Below are positions 38,490 to 50,162 of a stretch of 64,000 bases of DNA, one piece after another (positions within the stretch are counted from its first letter, which is position 1; every line of letters starts with the position of its first letter). The DNA comes from Shewanella woodyi ATCC 51908 (GTDB lineage: Bacteria; Pseudomonadota; Gammaproteobacteria; Enterobacterales; Shewanellaceae), in the NCBI RefSeq assembly GCF_000019525.1, contig NC_010506.1:868001-932000 (forward strand). The letters run 5' to 3'. Under the pieces are notes generated by a model that was given only the letters and a program-made list of their open reading frames with translations, did no database searches and was not told where the DNA came from. Made by a program: the position numbers and the translations under genes.

Positions 38490-39638
38490 TTGAGCGTGGC
38501 GATATCGGTAGCTGGTGGAGTGAGACCTGGTAAGGTAATTGAGATTGAGCATAGGCTTTATCAACAGTTGATTGTAGGAAAGCAAAAATCCAGCTCAATG
38601 TTTGATGAGCTTGATGCCGAGCTTGAGAATGATGCCAATAAGTTAGCCATTGAGCGTGAAGCTGTATTGGAGAGGTTGACTAAACAGATAGAAGCTAAAG
38701 ATATATTCGATCGAGTGTCCAAACAGTTGATCGATACCGTAAGCTGTGCCGTTGACCATAGATTAGCTTCGGCAGATTCTGTGATAAAAAGTGCTGGGAT
38801 CAATGAGTCACAGCTGCTGATGTTAGAGCTTTTGCAGAGTAACAATCTTGATATTAATCGTCTTCGCCCTTTGATTGCCAATGAATCTTGGTTAGTAAGG
38901 GACCTACTCAATATCGTTAATAGCTCCTCTTTTAGACACAGGCGTCCTCAAGGCTCTGATGTCAAAGTAACCGACATTAAACTGGTGCTCAATTTTATTG
39001 GTATTGAGAATATTAAGTTACTTGTGCCCTATTTCTGCCTACGAAATTGGCTGCCTTCTGGTCACGCTAATCTACTTTGGACTACCCGAAAATTGTGGCG
39101 TTACTCCATGGTGAGTGCCATTGCAGCACAAGCTTTGGCTAAGCTACATGAAAAAGATGGTGTTTTTGTTTATACCTGTACCTTGTTGAGTCAGCTAGGG
39201 CCATCTGTGGTATTGAAAAATAGTGCACTACTATTTGAAGAAACATGGGGAGTTTGGCTGCGAGAGGCGAGTAATAGTAGAGACAAAGAGCTCTATGATG
39301 CCGTTCTGGCAACTGAGTTTCCCTCCCAGAGAGTCTATGAGTTGGTGATAGAGCATGGGGATAGGCTTAACTGGCAGTTGTTGGAGCAGCTCAACTTCAG
39401 TGATAGTGCTATGGGGGCTGTGATGGCCGAGCTGGACAATAATCTTAGCTATAAAGAGCTTTCTGAAAATGCTTCCATCGTTGCTCGGGCAAATTGTTAC
39501 GCTAAGGTTGTGTTACTGGAGGAGATGAGAGAGCTCTCTGTGCAGGAGAAGCGGATCATGTTCGATTATTATGAGTTGAGTGAGCAGGAGATTATCAGGT
39601 TAAAAGCACAAAACTATCGCAAGCTGGATATCATCTAA
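38490..39638 (+). CDS. HDOD-domain protein
   Basis: 382 residues. The N-terminal ~100 residues are a charged, partly coiled region. The central part, LRPLIANESWLVRDLLNIVNSSSFRHRRP through IGIENIKLLVPYF, is the start of an HDOD domain, an HD-like fold without the metal-binding HD pair that serves in signalling proteins. The start is TTG at 38490 or GTG at 38496, both after GAGGA at 38481. HDOD proteins often act in c-di-GMP or stress regulation; the specific role is unknown. A truncated TIR element follows the stop. Confidence 0.78.
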   Translation: MSVAISVAGGVRPGKVIEIEHRLYQQLIVGKQKSSSMFDELDAELENDANKLAIEREAVLERLTKQIEAKDIFDRVSKQLIDTVSCAVDHRLASADSVIKSAGINESQLLMLELLQSNNLDINRLRPLIANESWLVRDLLNIVNSSSFRHRRPQGSDVKVTDIKLVLNFIGIENIKLLVPYFCLRNWLPSGHANLLWTTRKLWRYSMVSAIAAQALAKLHEKDGVFVYTCTLLSQLGPSVVLKNSALLFEETWGVWLREASNSRDKELYDAVLATEFPSQRVYELVIEHGDRLNWQLLEQLNFSDSAMGAVMAELDNNLSYKELSENASIVARANCYAKVVLLEEMRELSVQEKRIMFDYYELSEQEIIRLKAQNYRKLDII

Positions 39639-39650
39639 TCTCCTACCTAT

Positions 39651-39745
39651 TATCCAAGCTACCTCAAGCTGCTTGTTTCAGAGCCTTAGTAGGATAGCTG
39701 AACAAGGCTGTGATTGAGGGGGTGGCATTCCCCTATCGATATCGA
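39651..39745. repeat. truncated dispersed TIR element, inverted orientation (copy 4)
   Basis: The segment tatccaagctacctcaagct, then tttcagagcc, aggatagctgaacaaggc and tgattgaggg, is the reverse complement of the right half of the 58961-59227 copy. It breaks off after ggcattcccctatcg, so the other half is missing. Confidence 0.75.
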
Positions 39746-41379
<1,634 letters not shown>

Positions 41380-41389
41380 TTGGCATTTA

Positions 41390-41414
41390 GGGTATTGGTA
41401 TAAAACCGATACCC
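41390..41414 (+). terminator. hairpin between astC and astA
   Basis: Stem gggtattggt / accgataccc (one G-U pair) with loop ataaa, 10 bp after the astC stop, followed by ttattt. It may be a weak terminator or a processing/attenuation site that lowers downstream expression. Confidence 0.5.
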
Positions 41415-41518
41415 TTATTTGTCATAGGGAATACTTGAACCTTAATGATTCTCTACTTGTCTTATAGTTAGTAGACAGGGAACGTTAAGCGGCCGAGTGA
41501 AAGTGAGGAGACTCAGAG

Positions 41519-42538
41519 ATGTTAATAATACGTCCTATCCGATCTAGCGACTTTGAAGCGCTGTATCAAATAGCCGAAGAATCCGGACACGGATTTACGT
41601 CATTGCCAGTCAATGAAGAGCTACTTAGAAATAAAATAGCCCGAGTTGAAGCTTCGTTTTTAAAAGAGGTGGATAAGCCTTTTGATGAAGGCTATCTCAT
41701 GGTGCTTGAAGACACAGAAACTGGTGAAGTTGTAGGTACATGTGGCATTGAGGCTGCTGTGGGGATGGAAGATGCCTTCTACCACTACAGGCTAGGTACT
41801 GAGGTGTATCATTCGGAGCAGATTGAGGTTCGCAACGAAGTTGAAACCTTGACCTTATGTCACGATTACACCGGCGCCGCTGAGCTTTGTACTCTATTTT
41901 TACGTGGCTCTTACCGTAAAAATAGCAACGGTCGCATGCTATCTCGCAGTCGTTTTCTTTTCCTTGCTCAACATAAGGAGAGGTTCGGTGAAACAGTGAT
42001 TGCAGAGATGCGTGGTGAAAGCGATAAAGAGGGTAACTCCCCTTTCTATGACTGGCTACAGAAGCATTTCCTTGGGATCGACTTTGTTGAAGCTGATTAC
42101 CTTTCAGGTTTAGGCCAAAAAGCGTTTATGGCTGAGATGATGCCTAAAAATGCTGTCTATGTATGTCTCCTGCCAGAAGATGCGCAAAAGGTGATTGGTG
42201 AAGTTCATACTAATACCCGCCCCGCGCTGAACTTGCTGCAGGCTGAAGGCTTCAGGTGCCGAGGTTATGTCGATATCTTTGATGGTGGCCCCACTGTTGA
42301 GTGCAATATCAATGACATTCGCGGTGTCAGAGAGAGCCGCTTGCTTACCGTTACTATAGGTGAGCCGCCTGAATCAGACACTAGCTATATCATCTCAAAT
42401 ACACAATTAGCGAACTACCGTGCGACCTCCGCCAAACTGCTTGTCAGTGAGGAAAATGATGAGGTTGTCATATCACCAGAATTAGCCACAGGCTTGCTGC
42501 TTGAGCAGGGTGATCAAATCCGTATTTTGGCTTTGTAG
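41519..42538 (+). CDS. astA: arginine N-succinyltransferase
   Basis: 339 residues (E. coli AstA 344). Family features include the start MLIIRPIRSSDFEALYQIAEESGHGFTSLP, the GNAT-like NSNGRMLSRSRFLFLA segment, and FYDWLQKHFLGIDF. It transfers succinate from succinyl-CoA to arginine, the first step of the AST pathway. Between astC and astD; 9 bp before astD. The ATG is preceded by TGAGGAGACTCAG. Confidence 0.94.
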   Translation: MLIIRPIRSSDFEALYQIAEESGHGFTSLPVNEELLRNKIARVEASFLKEVDKPFDEGYLMVLEDTETGEVVGTCGIEAAVGMEDAFYHYRLGTEVYHSEQIEVRNEVETLTLCHDYTGAAELCTLFLRGSYRKNSNGRMLSRSRFLFLAQHKERFGETVIAEMRGESDKEGNSPFYDWLQKHFLGIDFVEADYLSGLGQKAFMAEMMPKNAVYVCLLPEDAQKVIGEVHTNTRPALNLLQAEGFRCRGYVDIFDGGPTVECNINDIRGVRESRLLTVTIGEPPESDTSYIISNTQLANYRATSAKLLVSEENDEVVISPELATGLLLEQGDQIRILAL

Positions 42539-44008
<1,470 letters not shown>

Positions 44009-44026
44009 TTTTTTTGAAAAAATGAT

Positions 44027-44052
44027 GGGAGACCTTAGTGTCTCCCTTTTTT
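44027..44052 (+). terminator. terminator of the ast unit
   Basis: Stem gggagac / gtctccc, loop cttagt, then six Ts, 18 bp after the astD stop. Confidence 0.9.
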
Positions 44053-44153
44053 ATAACCAGTACAGAAAGTTATACCAATTAGTATAAAGATTTTGGTATT
44101 AGATAGGTTAAAACCACTTTACTCTCGCTGTACTTATATCGTGAAAATAAAAA

Positions 44154-44194
44154 AACAGCATAGCTTAGCTATGACTGAGTAACACGATGCTGTT
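44154..44194 (+). promoter_or_regulatory. nested inverted repeats in the leader of the DUF1338 gene
   Basis: Outer arms aacagcat / atgctgtt (8 bp, 25-base loop) enclose an overlapping inner pair catagc / gctatg. The two stems share the bases cat, so they exclude each other. The outer stem ends directly at the AAGGAT ribosome site of the next gene. Confidence 0.45.
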
Positions 44195-44206
44195 AAGGAT
44201 AAACTG

Positions 44207-45004
44207 ATGCACACTGATATTAACAAGCTATTTGAATCCCTTTGGAGTGATTACCTCGCGATGACTCCTTCTGCTGGAAAGGTTCATCAGCTGCTCTCAC
44301 AGGGTGAGACCATTATTAACGACCATATCGCGCTGCGTACATTCAATATTGAGAAGGTAAACTTAGCTGTTTTAGCCGCTCATTTTGAAAGCTTAGGTTA
44401 TGTAGACTCTGGCGATTACCACTTCGAAGCGAAGAAGCTGAAAGCTAAGCATTTCGAGCACCCAGATCCTACCCAGCCTAAGGTCTTTATCTCCGAGTTG
44501 ATGGTTGAAGAGTTTAGCCCGCAACTACAAAGCATACTGAAGGGTCTAGTCGATCAGATCGATGTTGCAGCGACTACCGCTGATAATTTCCTCTACTCTG
44601 GCCGTCATTGGGAGCTTGATTTCACTACCTACGAAACATTGCTTGCTGAGAGTGAGTACGCGGCTTGGGTTGCTGCATTTGGTTACCGTGCGAACCATTT
44701 CACTGTTTCAATTAATCATCTTCCTGGTTATTCAACTATTTTAGATGTGAATGAAACTTTGAAGAAAGGTGATTTCATCTTGAACTCAGCCGGTGGTGAA
44801 GTAAAAGGATCTGCCGATGTGCTGCTTGAGCAGTCTTCGACTATGGCTGATAAGATTGAGGTTGATTTTAAAGATGTACAGAAGTCGATCCCAAGCTGCT
44901 TCTATGAGTTTGCACTGCGTTATCCTAAGGCCGACGGTGAGCTTTATACAGGTTTTGTTGCTGCCTCTGCTGATAAGATATTTGAAAGCACCAACGCGAG
45001 TTAA
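44207..45004 (+). CDS. DUF1338 protein, 2-oxoadipate dioxygenase/decarboxylase family
   Basis: 265 residues. The N-terminus INKLFESLWSDYLAMTPSAGKVHQLL and the segments NDHIALRTFN and RANHFTVSINHLPG carry the histidines expected for the VOC-like metal site of DUF1338. The characterised member HglS/YdcJ converts 2-oxoadipate to 2-hydroxyglutarate in lysine breakdown, using Fe(II); this short form may have a related substrate. It lies just behind the ast operon but has its own leader. It is about half the length of full YdcJ-type proteins. Confidence 0.82.
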   Translation: MHTDINKLFESLWSDYLAMTPSAGKVHQLLSQGETIINDHIALRTFNIEKVNLAVLAAHFESLGYVDSGDYHFEAKKLKAKHFEHPDPTQPKVFISELMVEEFSPQLQSILKGLVDQIDVAATTADNFLYSGRHWELDFTTYETLLAESEYAAWVAAFGYRANHFTVSINHLPGYSTILDVNETLKKGDFILNSAGGEVKGSADVLLEQSSTMADKIEVDFKDVQKSIPSCFYEFALRYPKADGELYTGFVAASADKIFESTNAS

Positions 45005-45017
45005 TCTGATATCAGAT

Positions 45018-45047
45018 CAAAAGGGCCGTCTAACGTGACGGCCTTTT
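45018..45047. terminator. terminator between the DUF1338 gene and the histidine kinase gene
   Basis: Stem ggccgtc / gacggcc, loop taacgt, with flanking A and T runs; suitable for both convergent genes. Confidence 0.85.
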
Positions 45048-45058
45048 CGAGCTTGTCG

Positions 45059-46384
45059 TTAAAAATCCAGCTTTATTCTCAGTCCGCCTAACTTCATGCT
45101 TTTGGTGAAGGCGAGTTTTATCTCATACTGCTCGGCGATATCTTTGACAATTGAGAGTCCGAGCCCGTGACCCATGGTGGCTTCATCTAGCCTTTTACCT
45201 CGGTTTGTTAGCAGGCAGAGTTCATCATCGGCAACACCAGGCCCATCATCTTCAATTACTAAGCTGATACCAGAGGCTTCATTCGTGACACTCACCTCAA
45301 CCCTCTCTTTAGCCCACTTGTGAGCATTATCGAGTAGGTTTCCGATAAGCTCCATGCCATCTTCTCTGTGTATGGGGAGCCTACTGATGGTATCGGGAAT
45401 ATCAAAACTGCAGATGATCTGCTTATTAAAATGCACCTTGCTTAAGGTTTTACTGAGATCTTCAATATCTTTAGGGATCTGCATCTGAGCTGCGGGTAAC
45501 ATATCGCCTGTGATTCTGGCCGCTGCGAGCTTTCTCTCGATCATCTTATGCACTAGATCCAGTTGACTTTGCAGGGCAATAGCTGAGTCGGGATCCTTAA
45601 GTCCTAGGGCTTCGACTTGCTGCTGCATTACCGCTAATGGGGTTTTAAGGCCATGACTTAAGTTACCTAAGTTATTACGGCTGCGCTCTATCTGCTTACC
45701 TGAGTAATCCAGTAGGTCATTGTAAGTGGCGGCTAAGGGACGTAGCTCTGAGGGAATTTTACTGACCTCAATTGAAGTGATCTCACCCTCTCGCAGGCGT
45801 GCAAGCACATCCTGTATCTGGTTAACTGGCTTGAAAGATTGCCTTATGACTAAGAAGATCCCCATGATCATCGTGAGTAACATGGCTAAGTTAACCCCGA
45901 GTTTGGTGCCATATATCTGGGTAAATACTTTCCGTCCAATACTTAAGTCTTGGGCCACAGTTAAGGTGGCATCGAGACCAGTCGATTCGGACTTTAGGCC
46001 GATGGAGAGCAGCTGTATGTCATGGTTAAGAGGTCCTTTGGCTTGCCATACTCGGGTTTCGCCAAGTGGTAACATCTCAATATTGAGTCTTTGGTCCCAT
46101 AATGAGCGAGAGCGGATCTCAAGATCAGCCAGATTAAGTTGGTAATAACGTCCAGAGAAAACAGGTTTATAGAAACCAGAAAGCTGGCTTTGATCGATAC
46201 TGAACTGTTCATCATTAAGGTGAGTCGCCAGCATCACCTGCTCAATATCTTCCTGCAATCTGGCAATGATTGAATCATGGAAGGCTTGGCGAAGCATTGA
46301 CTCGAAAAAGACGATCCCTACGGCGGTAGATAAGATGACTAAACCCGTTAACCAGAGGCTGAGTTTAGTCTTTATCGATATCAT
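45059..46384 (-). CDS. phoQ: PhoQ-like sensor histidine kinase
   Basis: 441 residues. TM1 lies at ~7-30, followed by a periplasmic domain of ~130 residues, TM2 near 165-185 and a HAMP region. The kinase core has phospho-acceptor His244 in NLSHGLKTPLAVMQQQ, N box DNAHKWAKERVEV, and G boxes EDDGPGV and GHGLGLSIV. The SHGLKTPLA form and the C-terminal ending (LGGLRIKLDF) are close to E. coli PhoQ. It overlaps the upstream regulator gene by 4 bp. The signal (Mg2+, acid or peptides in enterics) is not shown here. Confidence 0.82.
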   Translation of the reverse strand: MISIKTKLSLWLTGLVILSTAVGIVFFESMLRQAFHDSIIARLQEDIEQVMLATHLNDEQFSIDQSQLSGFYKPVFSGRYYQLNLADLEIRSRSLWDQRLNIEMLPLGETRVWQAKGPLNHDIQLLSIGLKSESTGLDATLTVAQDLSIGRKVFTQIYGTKLGVNLAMLLTMIMGIFLVIRQSFKPVNQIQDVLARLREGEITSIEVSKIPSELRPLAATYNDLLDYSGKQIERSRNNLGNLSHGLKTPLAVMQQQVEALGLKDPDSAIALQSQLDLVHKMIERKLAAARITGDMLPAAQMQIPKDIEDLSKTLSKVHFNKQIICSFDIPDTISRLPIHREDGMELIGNLLDNAHKWAKERVEVSVTNEASGISLVIEDDGPGVADDELCLLTNRGKRLDEATMGHGLGLSIVKDIAEQYEIKLAFTKSMKLGGLRIKLDF

Positions 46385-47055
46385 TCTTTTATGCCATGAA
46401 AGATATACCCTTGGCCGCGACGTGTCTCAATGCTTGTTTTACCGAGTTTTTTACGCAGGTGGGTAACATAGACCTCAACCACGTTACTCTCTTTCTCATC
46501 GTCAAACTGGTAAAGTTTATCGGTGAGTTGCGCTTTAGAGAGTAGCTTTTTAGGCGACATGATAAATATCTTTAGCAGTCTGAACTCCATAGCAGTAAGT
46601 TCAAACTTCTCCTCTTGGACCATTACTGATTGCTGATCTTCATCTAGGGTAATACCGGCATAACTTAACTCTTTCGAAGGGGAGTTTGCCTTGCCGTGAG
46701 CTCTCTGTATCAGTGCGTTAATACGAACTAATAGCTCCTGAGTATGGAACGGCTTGCCGAGGTAATCATCTGCCCCAGCATTAAAGCCTTCCACTTTTTC
46801 ATGCCACTGGCTTCTTGCTGTGAGCATGATAACTGGCGTGTGTATGCCCTGATTACGCCAGCGGCTGAGGAGCTCCAAGCCATTACCGTCGGGAAGGCCG
46901 ATATCTAAGATGACACAATCATAGTTTGTCTCTTTCAGCAGGTAATCAGCTTCCGATGCTTTATCGGTCACGTCTGTGACGTATCCGGCCTGTTTTAACT
47001 GCTTCTCTAACTCTTCAACAAGTAATGCATTATCTTCTACGAGCAATAGTTTCAT
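46381..47055 (-). CDS. phoP: PhoP-like OmpR-family response regulator
   Basis: 224 residues. The receiver domain starts MKLLLVEDNALLVEELE, with phospho-acceptor Asp51 in VILDIGLPD and Lys in GKPFH. The C-terminal winged helix contains LTAMEFRLLKIFIM and VYVTHLRKKLGKTSIETRRGQGYIF. VEDNALL and TARSQWHEKV resemble E. coli PhoP; QseB-like is the alternative. It overlaps the kinase gene and lies 47 bp after a PepSY-domain gene, so the three probably form one operon. Confidence 0.84.
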   Translation of the reverse strand: MKLLLVEDNALLVEELEKQLKQAGYVTDVTDKASEADYLLKETNYDCVILDIGLPDGNGLELLSRWRNQGIHTPVIMLTARSQWHEKVEGFNAGADDYLGKPFHTQELLVRINALIQRAHGKANSPSKELSYAGITLDEDQQSVMVQEEKFELTAMEFRLLKIFIMSPKKLLSKAQLTDKLYQFDDEKESNVVEVYVTHLRKKLGKTSIETRRGQGYIFHGIKE

Positions 47056-47102
47056 AGGAACCTGTCTGTAAAAAGTACCATTGAGGTTAGCTTAGCTTGA
47101 GG

Positions 47103-47432
47103 TTATTTCTCTAAAGCGCGGCATTCACTAGGCAATGATAGGTAAGGATTAGGTTGTCCGGTGCTGGCATCCAGACTTAGATCTATGATTTGGCCACGTT
47201 GTGTCTTAATTTGCAAATCATAACGCCATTTTCCTTCCTCTTGATAGAGGTGGGCATCGATTAGTTTACCAAAACAGAAAGATTGAGTCTTCGCTAAGGT
47301 CACATCAAGAGAGAGTATCTTTCCTGTGCTAACCAGCTGCTTGGCTTGGTTGTGCTCAAGTTCGATTGCAGATGCGGTTGTGGTTAGTGTGATCGCAAGA
47401 GCTAATAAGCCAGAAAATTGAGCTCTTGTCAT
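47103..47432 (-). CDS. small periplasmic PepSY-domain protein
   Basis: 109 residues from MTRAQFSGLLALAITLTTTASA, a signal peptide; ATGs 9 and 15 bases upstream exist, but GGAG is best spaced for this one. The mature part GKLIDAHLYQEEGKWRYDLQIKTQRGQIIDLSLDASTGQP is a PepSY module. PepSY proteins next to PhoPQ-type systems are common and may modulate the sensor or a protease. It lies between crp and the regulator gene, behind the crp terminator. Confidence 0.75.
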   Translation of the reverse strand: MTRAQFSGLLALAITLTTTASAIELEHNQAKQLVSTGKILSLDVTLAKTQSFCFGKLIDAHLYQEEGKWRYDLQIKTQRGQIIDLSLDASTGQPNPYLSLPSECRALEK

Positions 47433-47445
47433 TAGCATTGTCTCC

Positions 47446-47475
47446 AAAAAAAATGGCCTGAGATAATCTCAGGCC
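47446..47475 (-). terminator. terminator of crp
   Basis: Perfect 9-bp stem ggcctgaga / tctcaggcc with loop taa, then a T-run on the minus strand, about 40 bp after the crp stop. Confidence 0.9.
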
Positions 47476-47514
47476 ACTTTATCGAAGCTATCTTAAATCT
47501 AACTGAATGTTAGC

Positions 47515-48150
47515 TTAGCGAGTTCCGTAAACTACGATTGTTTTACCGTGTGCTTGGATCAAGTTTTGTTCTTCAAGCATCTTAAGAATACGACCAACCG
47601 TTTCACGTGAACAGCCAACGATTTGACCTATCTCTTGACGAGTGATCTTAATCTGCATGCCGTCTGGGTGGGTCATCGCATCAGGCTGTTTGGCCAGATG
47701 TAATAAGGTCTGGGCAATTCTTCCTGCAACATCAAGGAAGGCAAGATCGCCGACTTTCTGACTTGTGCTGTGTAGACGGTAAGCCATCTGAGAAGACAGT
47801 TTCATCAAAATTTCAGGGTTTACTTGGATCAACTGCTTAAATTTCTTGTAAGAGATCTCAGCAATTTCACAAGGTTGTTTAGCGCGAACCCAGGCTGTAC
47901 GCTCAGCTTGCTCTTCGAACAAACCAAGTTCACCAATAAAGTCGCCCTGATTCAGGTAAGAAAGGATCATCTCCTTACCCTCTTCATCTTTGATTAAAAC
48001 AGCGACTGAGCCTTTGACGATATAGTAAAGAGTATCTGACTCTTCACCAGCGTGGATCAAAGTGCTTTTGGCTGGATACTTATGAATGTGACAGTGTGAT
48101 AAAAACCATTCCAAAGTAGGATCTGGTTTCGGCTTACCAATCAGAGCCAT
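47515..48150 (-). CDS. crp: cAMP receptor protein
   Basis: 211 residues, co-linear with E. coli CRP (210) over the full length. The cAMP pocket has [18 protein letters not shown], and the helix-turn-helix has [27 protein letters not shown]; the end IVVYGTR is unchanged. It is a global regulator of carbon use; in Shewanella it also governs anaerobic respiration genes. The long upstream region it shares with the Sel1 gene contains a CRP-like site, in keeping with autoregulation. Confidence 0.98.
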   Translation of the reverse strand: MALIGKPKPDPTLEWFLSHCHIHKYPAKSTLIHAGEESDTLYYIVKGSVAVLIKDEEGKEMILSYLNQGDFIGELGLFEEQAERTAWVRAKQPCEIAEISYKKFKQLIQVNPEILMKLSSQMAYRLHSTSQKVGDLAFLDVAGRIAQTLLHLAKQPDAMTHPDGMQIKITRQEIGQIVGCSRETVGRILKMLEEQNLIQAHGKTIVVYGTR

Positions 48151-48599
48151 GCCTATGTTCCTCGACTGTTTAAATGAAATACAAGAATATGCTAAATAAG
48201 CAGTTTACGTCAATTAAGTCCGTAAAACCTAGATGGAGGTCTAAATTTAGACAAAATGAATTTAGCTAACATGCTATCTATTTTTGCGATTATTTTGATA
48301 CATTAGTGATATAAGTCAACTAATAACGGACAAAGATAGGCTGAATGACGTAACAATGCTGAGTTAATCACATCTTATTCGGTTTTACGTTCGAACTTGT
48401 GTGTGTTTTATCTGTCTTACTCATGTGAATAAACTCATTATTTCCATGCTTTCACCAGTAAATCTTAGTCTAATGTGAAAAAAGACTTGTTTTGTCATGA
48501 TTTTATTTTTATTTTGTAAACAAGCTCTCGGTTTGTCATCAAACCCGATGTGCTTTAACCCGATATCCTTAAGTCTGTAATGTTCAATAGGAGTTGTGT
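48151..48599. other. divergent promoter region of crp and the Sel1 gene
   Basis: About 450 bp, AT-rich, no gene. It holds the CRP-like site at 48424-48439 and an inverted pair ttagtgat...tcaactaa near 48303-48323. AGGAG at 48589-48593 is the ribosome site for the GTG start at 48600. Confidence 0.5.
48424..48439. promoter_or_regulatory. candidate CRP site
   Basis: TGTGA-N6-TCATT matches 8 of the 10 conserved bases of TGTGA-N6-TCACA. It lies ~275 bp upstream of crp and ~160 bp upstream of the Sel1 gene. Confidence 0.4.
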
Positions 48600-49379
48600 G
48601 TGAAATTTCATCCGTTAATCATAGGTGCTGGATTTGTCATTACCTCGGTAATGAGCACTGCTGCGCATGCTTTTTCAATTCCACAACCCGCTACTGCTGA
48701 AGCTGCAAGTAAACTGGCTCATATTGAGCTTAAAGCAACGCAGGGTGAACAAGAAGCGCAGTTTCTGTTGGGCTTGATGTACCTCTCAGGGCGTTTTGTC
48801 GCACAAGATCAGCCCTTGGGAATAAAGTGGGTTACTTTGGCTGCTGAGCAGGGGCACGTAAAGGCGCAGCAAACCATTGCAGACCTCTCCTTTGAGGGCA
48901 ATATTATTGCTCGAGATCTGGCGGTTGCCGAGCGCTGGTATCTCAGTCTCAGTGAGCAGGGCAGTAAATGGGCCGAATTCCGACTCGGATTTATCTATGC
49001 TGCCGGTGGTGAAGGTGTTCAACGTAACTGTGGTAAAGCGGTTAAACACTTTAGTGCAGTTGGTGATGAGGTCTCGCTTGGTAACGTGGCTTGGATTTTA
49101 TCTACCTGTCCAGAAGCTAAATATCGAAACGGCGATAGGGCATTGGAGCTTGCTCAAAGTCTAGTGAAAGCCAATCAAGAAGATCCGACCAATTTAGATA
49201 ATCTCGCCGCGGCTTACGCTGAGATAGGTGACTTTAGTTCGGCAATTGTAACCCAACAGAAAGCGATTCATGCCTTAAAGTTAAGTGAGCAAGTTGATCG
49301 CTCTGATGAGTTTGAGCTGCGCTTGCAAACTTATGAGCAGAACAAACCATTTCGTGAAAAAGTACCACTCAGTGATTAG
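48600..49379 (+). CDS. exported Sel1-like repeat protein
   Basis: 259 residues from GTG at 48600 (MKFHPLIIGAGFVITSVMSTAAHA, a signal peptide). The mature part has tandem Sel1/TPR-like helical repeats: EAQFLLGLMYLSGRFVAQDQPLGIKWVTLAAEQGHVKAQ and EWRYLSLSEQGSKWAEFRLGFIYAAGGEGV-type units, ending with a TPR-like pair (PTNLDNLAAAYAEIGDFSSAI). Such proteins mediate protein contacts in the periplasm; the partner is unknown. A TTG two codons upstream was rejected because it is too near AGGAG. Confidence 0.8.
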   Translation: MKFHPLIIGAGFVITSVMSTAAHAFSIPQPATAEAASKLAHIELKATQGEQEAQFLLGLMYLSGRFVAQDQPLGIKWVTLAAEQGHVKAQQTIADLSFEGNIIARDLAVAERWYLSLSEQGSKWAEFRLGFIYAAGGEGVQRNCGKAVKHFSAVGDEVSLGNVAWILSTCPEAKYRNGDRALELAQSLVKANQEDPTNLDNLAAAYAEIGDFSSAIVTQQKAIHALKLSEQVDRSDEFELRLQTYEQNKPFREKVPLSD

Positions 49380-49585
49380 ATAATACCGATGAGTAAAAGA
49401 GCGCTTTCCAGAGGGGCTCTTTTGCTATCTGGCTCACGCTTATATCATTTCTTGCCACCTCAAGATGAATATTGTTCTTTTTCTCTAGAATTGAAAATCT
49501 GACTCTGGTTTAATAGCGCCTTAGTTTATTTCACCTTCGTTATTGGAATCCAAGCTTGCTCAGTACGAAAACATCAACACGGATC

Positions 49586-49945
49586 ATGCAGTCTAACTTG
49601 ACACTAGTGCTTCTACTGGTGGTTTTTGTATCGCAACTTTTTCCTACCTGTGTCGCATCAGATATCCATATCAATGAGCAAACCTCTCAAGAGAGTCAGC
49701 AGATATCGATGACGTCGAGTGATGGAGAGCAGGAGTCTTGTTGTCATCAACAGGGACACGTATGTGGCCATGCACGAACGGCAACAGAGCAAGATGAACA
49801 TGATGATGACTTTCATACTTCATGTCATCCTCCAATGGAACTAAGCTTTTTTAACCACCTCAACCACAGCCAAGATAACTATCTGTTTGCTGTACACTAT
49901 CAAAATCGAAGTTACGCACCTCCTATACCTCCACCTCACGGGTGA
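49586..49945 (+). CDS. small exported His/Cys-rich protein next to metal efflux genes
   Basis: 119 residues from MQSNLTLVLLLVVFVSQLFPTCVA, a signal peptide; an upstream TTG adds ten residues. The mature part carries clusters of possible metal ligands: ESCCHQQGHVCGHARTA, EHDDDFHTSCHPP and NHLNHS, and ends in PPIPPPHG. Its place before a CzcCBA-type operon, with 217 bp between, suggests a periplasmic metal binder or sensor. I do not recognise a named family. The ribosome site is weak. Confidence 0.6.
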   Translation: MQSNLTLVLLLVVFVSQLFPTCVASDIHINEQTSQESQQISMTSSDGEQESCCHQQGHVCGHARTATEQDEHDDDFHTSCHPPMELSFFNHLNHSQDNYLFAVHYQNRSYAPPIPPPHG

Positions 49946-50162
49946 GTTCAGTTAACCCCATATTTTCCTAATTTTGTGGTTGAGTTTCGGCTCTATGTTT
50001 CAAGGCATCCTGAATTTTGATAGTTGAACTATCTGTTGGTTTGCACTGAAGGGCTGAGACTTAGTCAAATTGTCTATATCTGTGAGCGTAAGGTTTCAAG
50101 AGCTAACTTGCTCATATCCTTATCAAGTTCAGGTGTAGGCTTGTTAACTGGAGTTCATTCTC

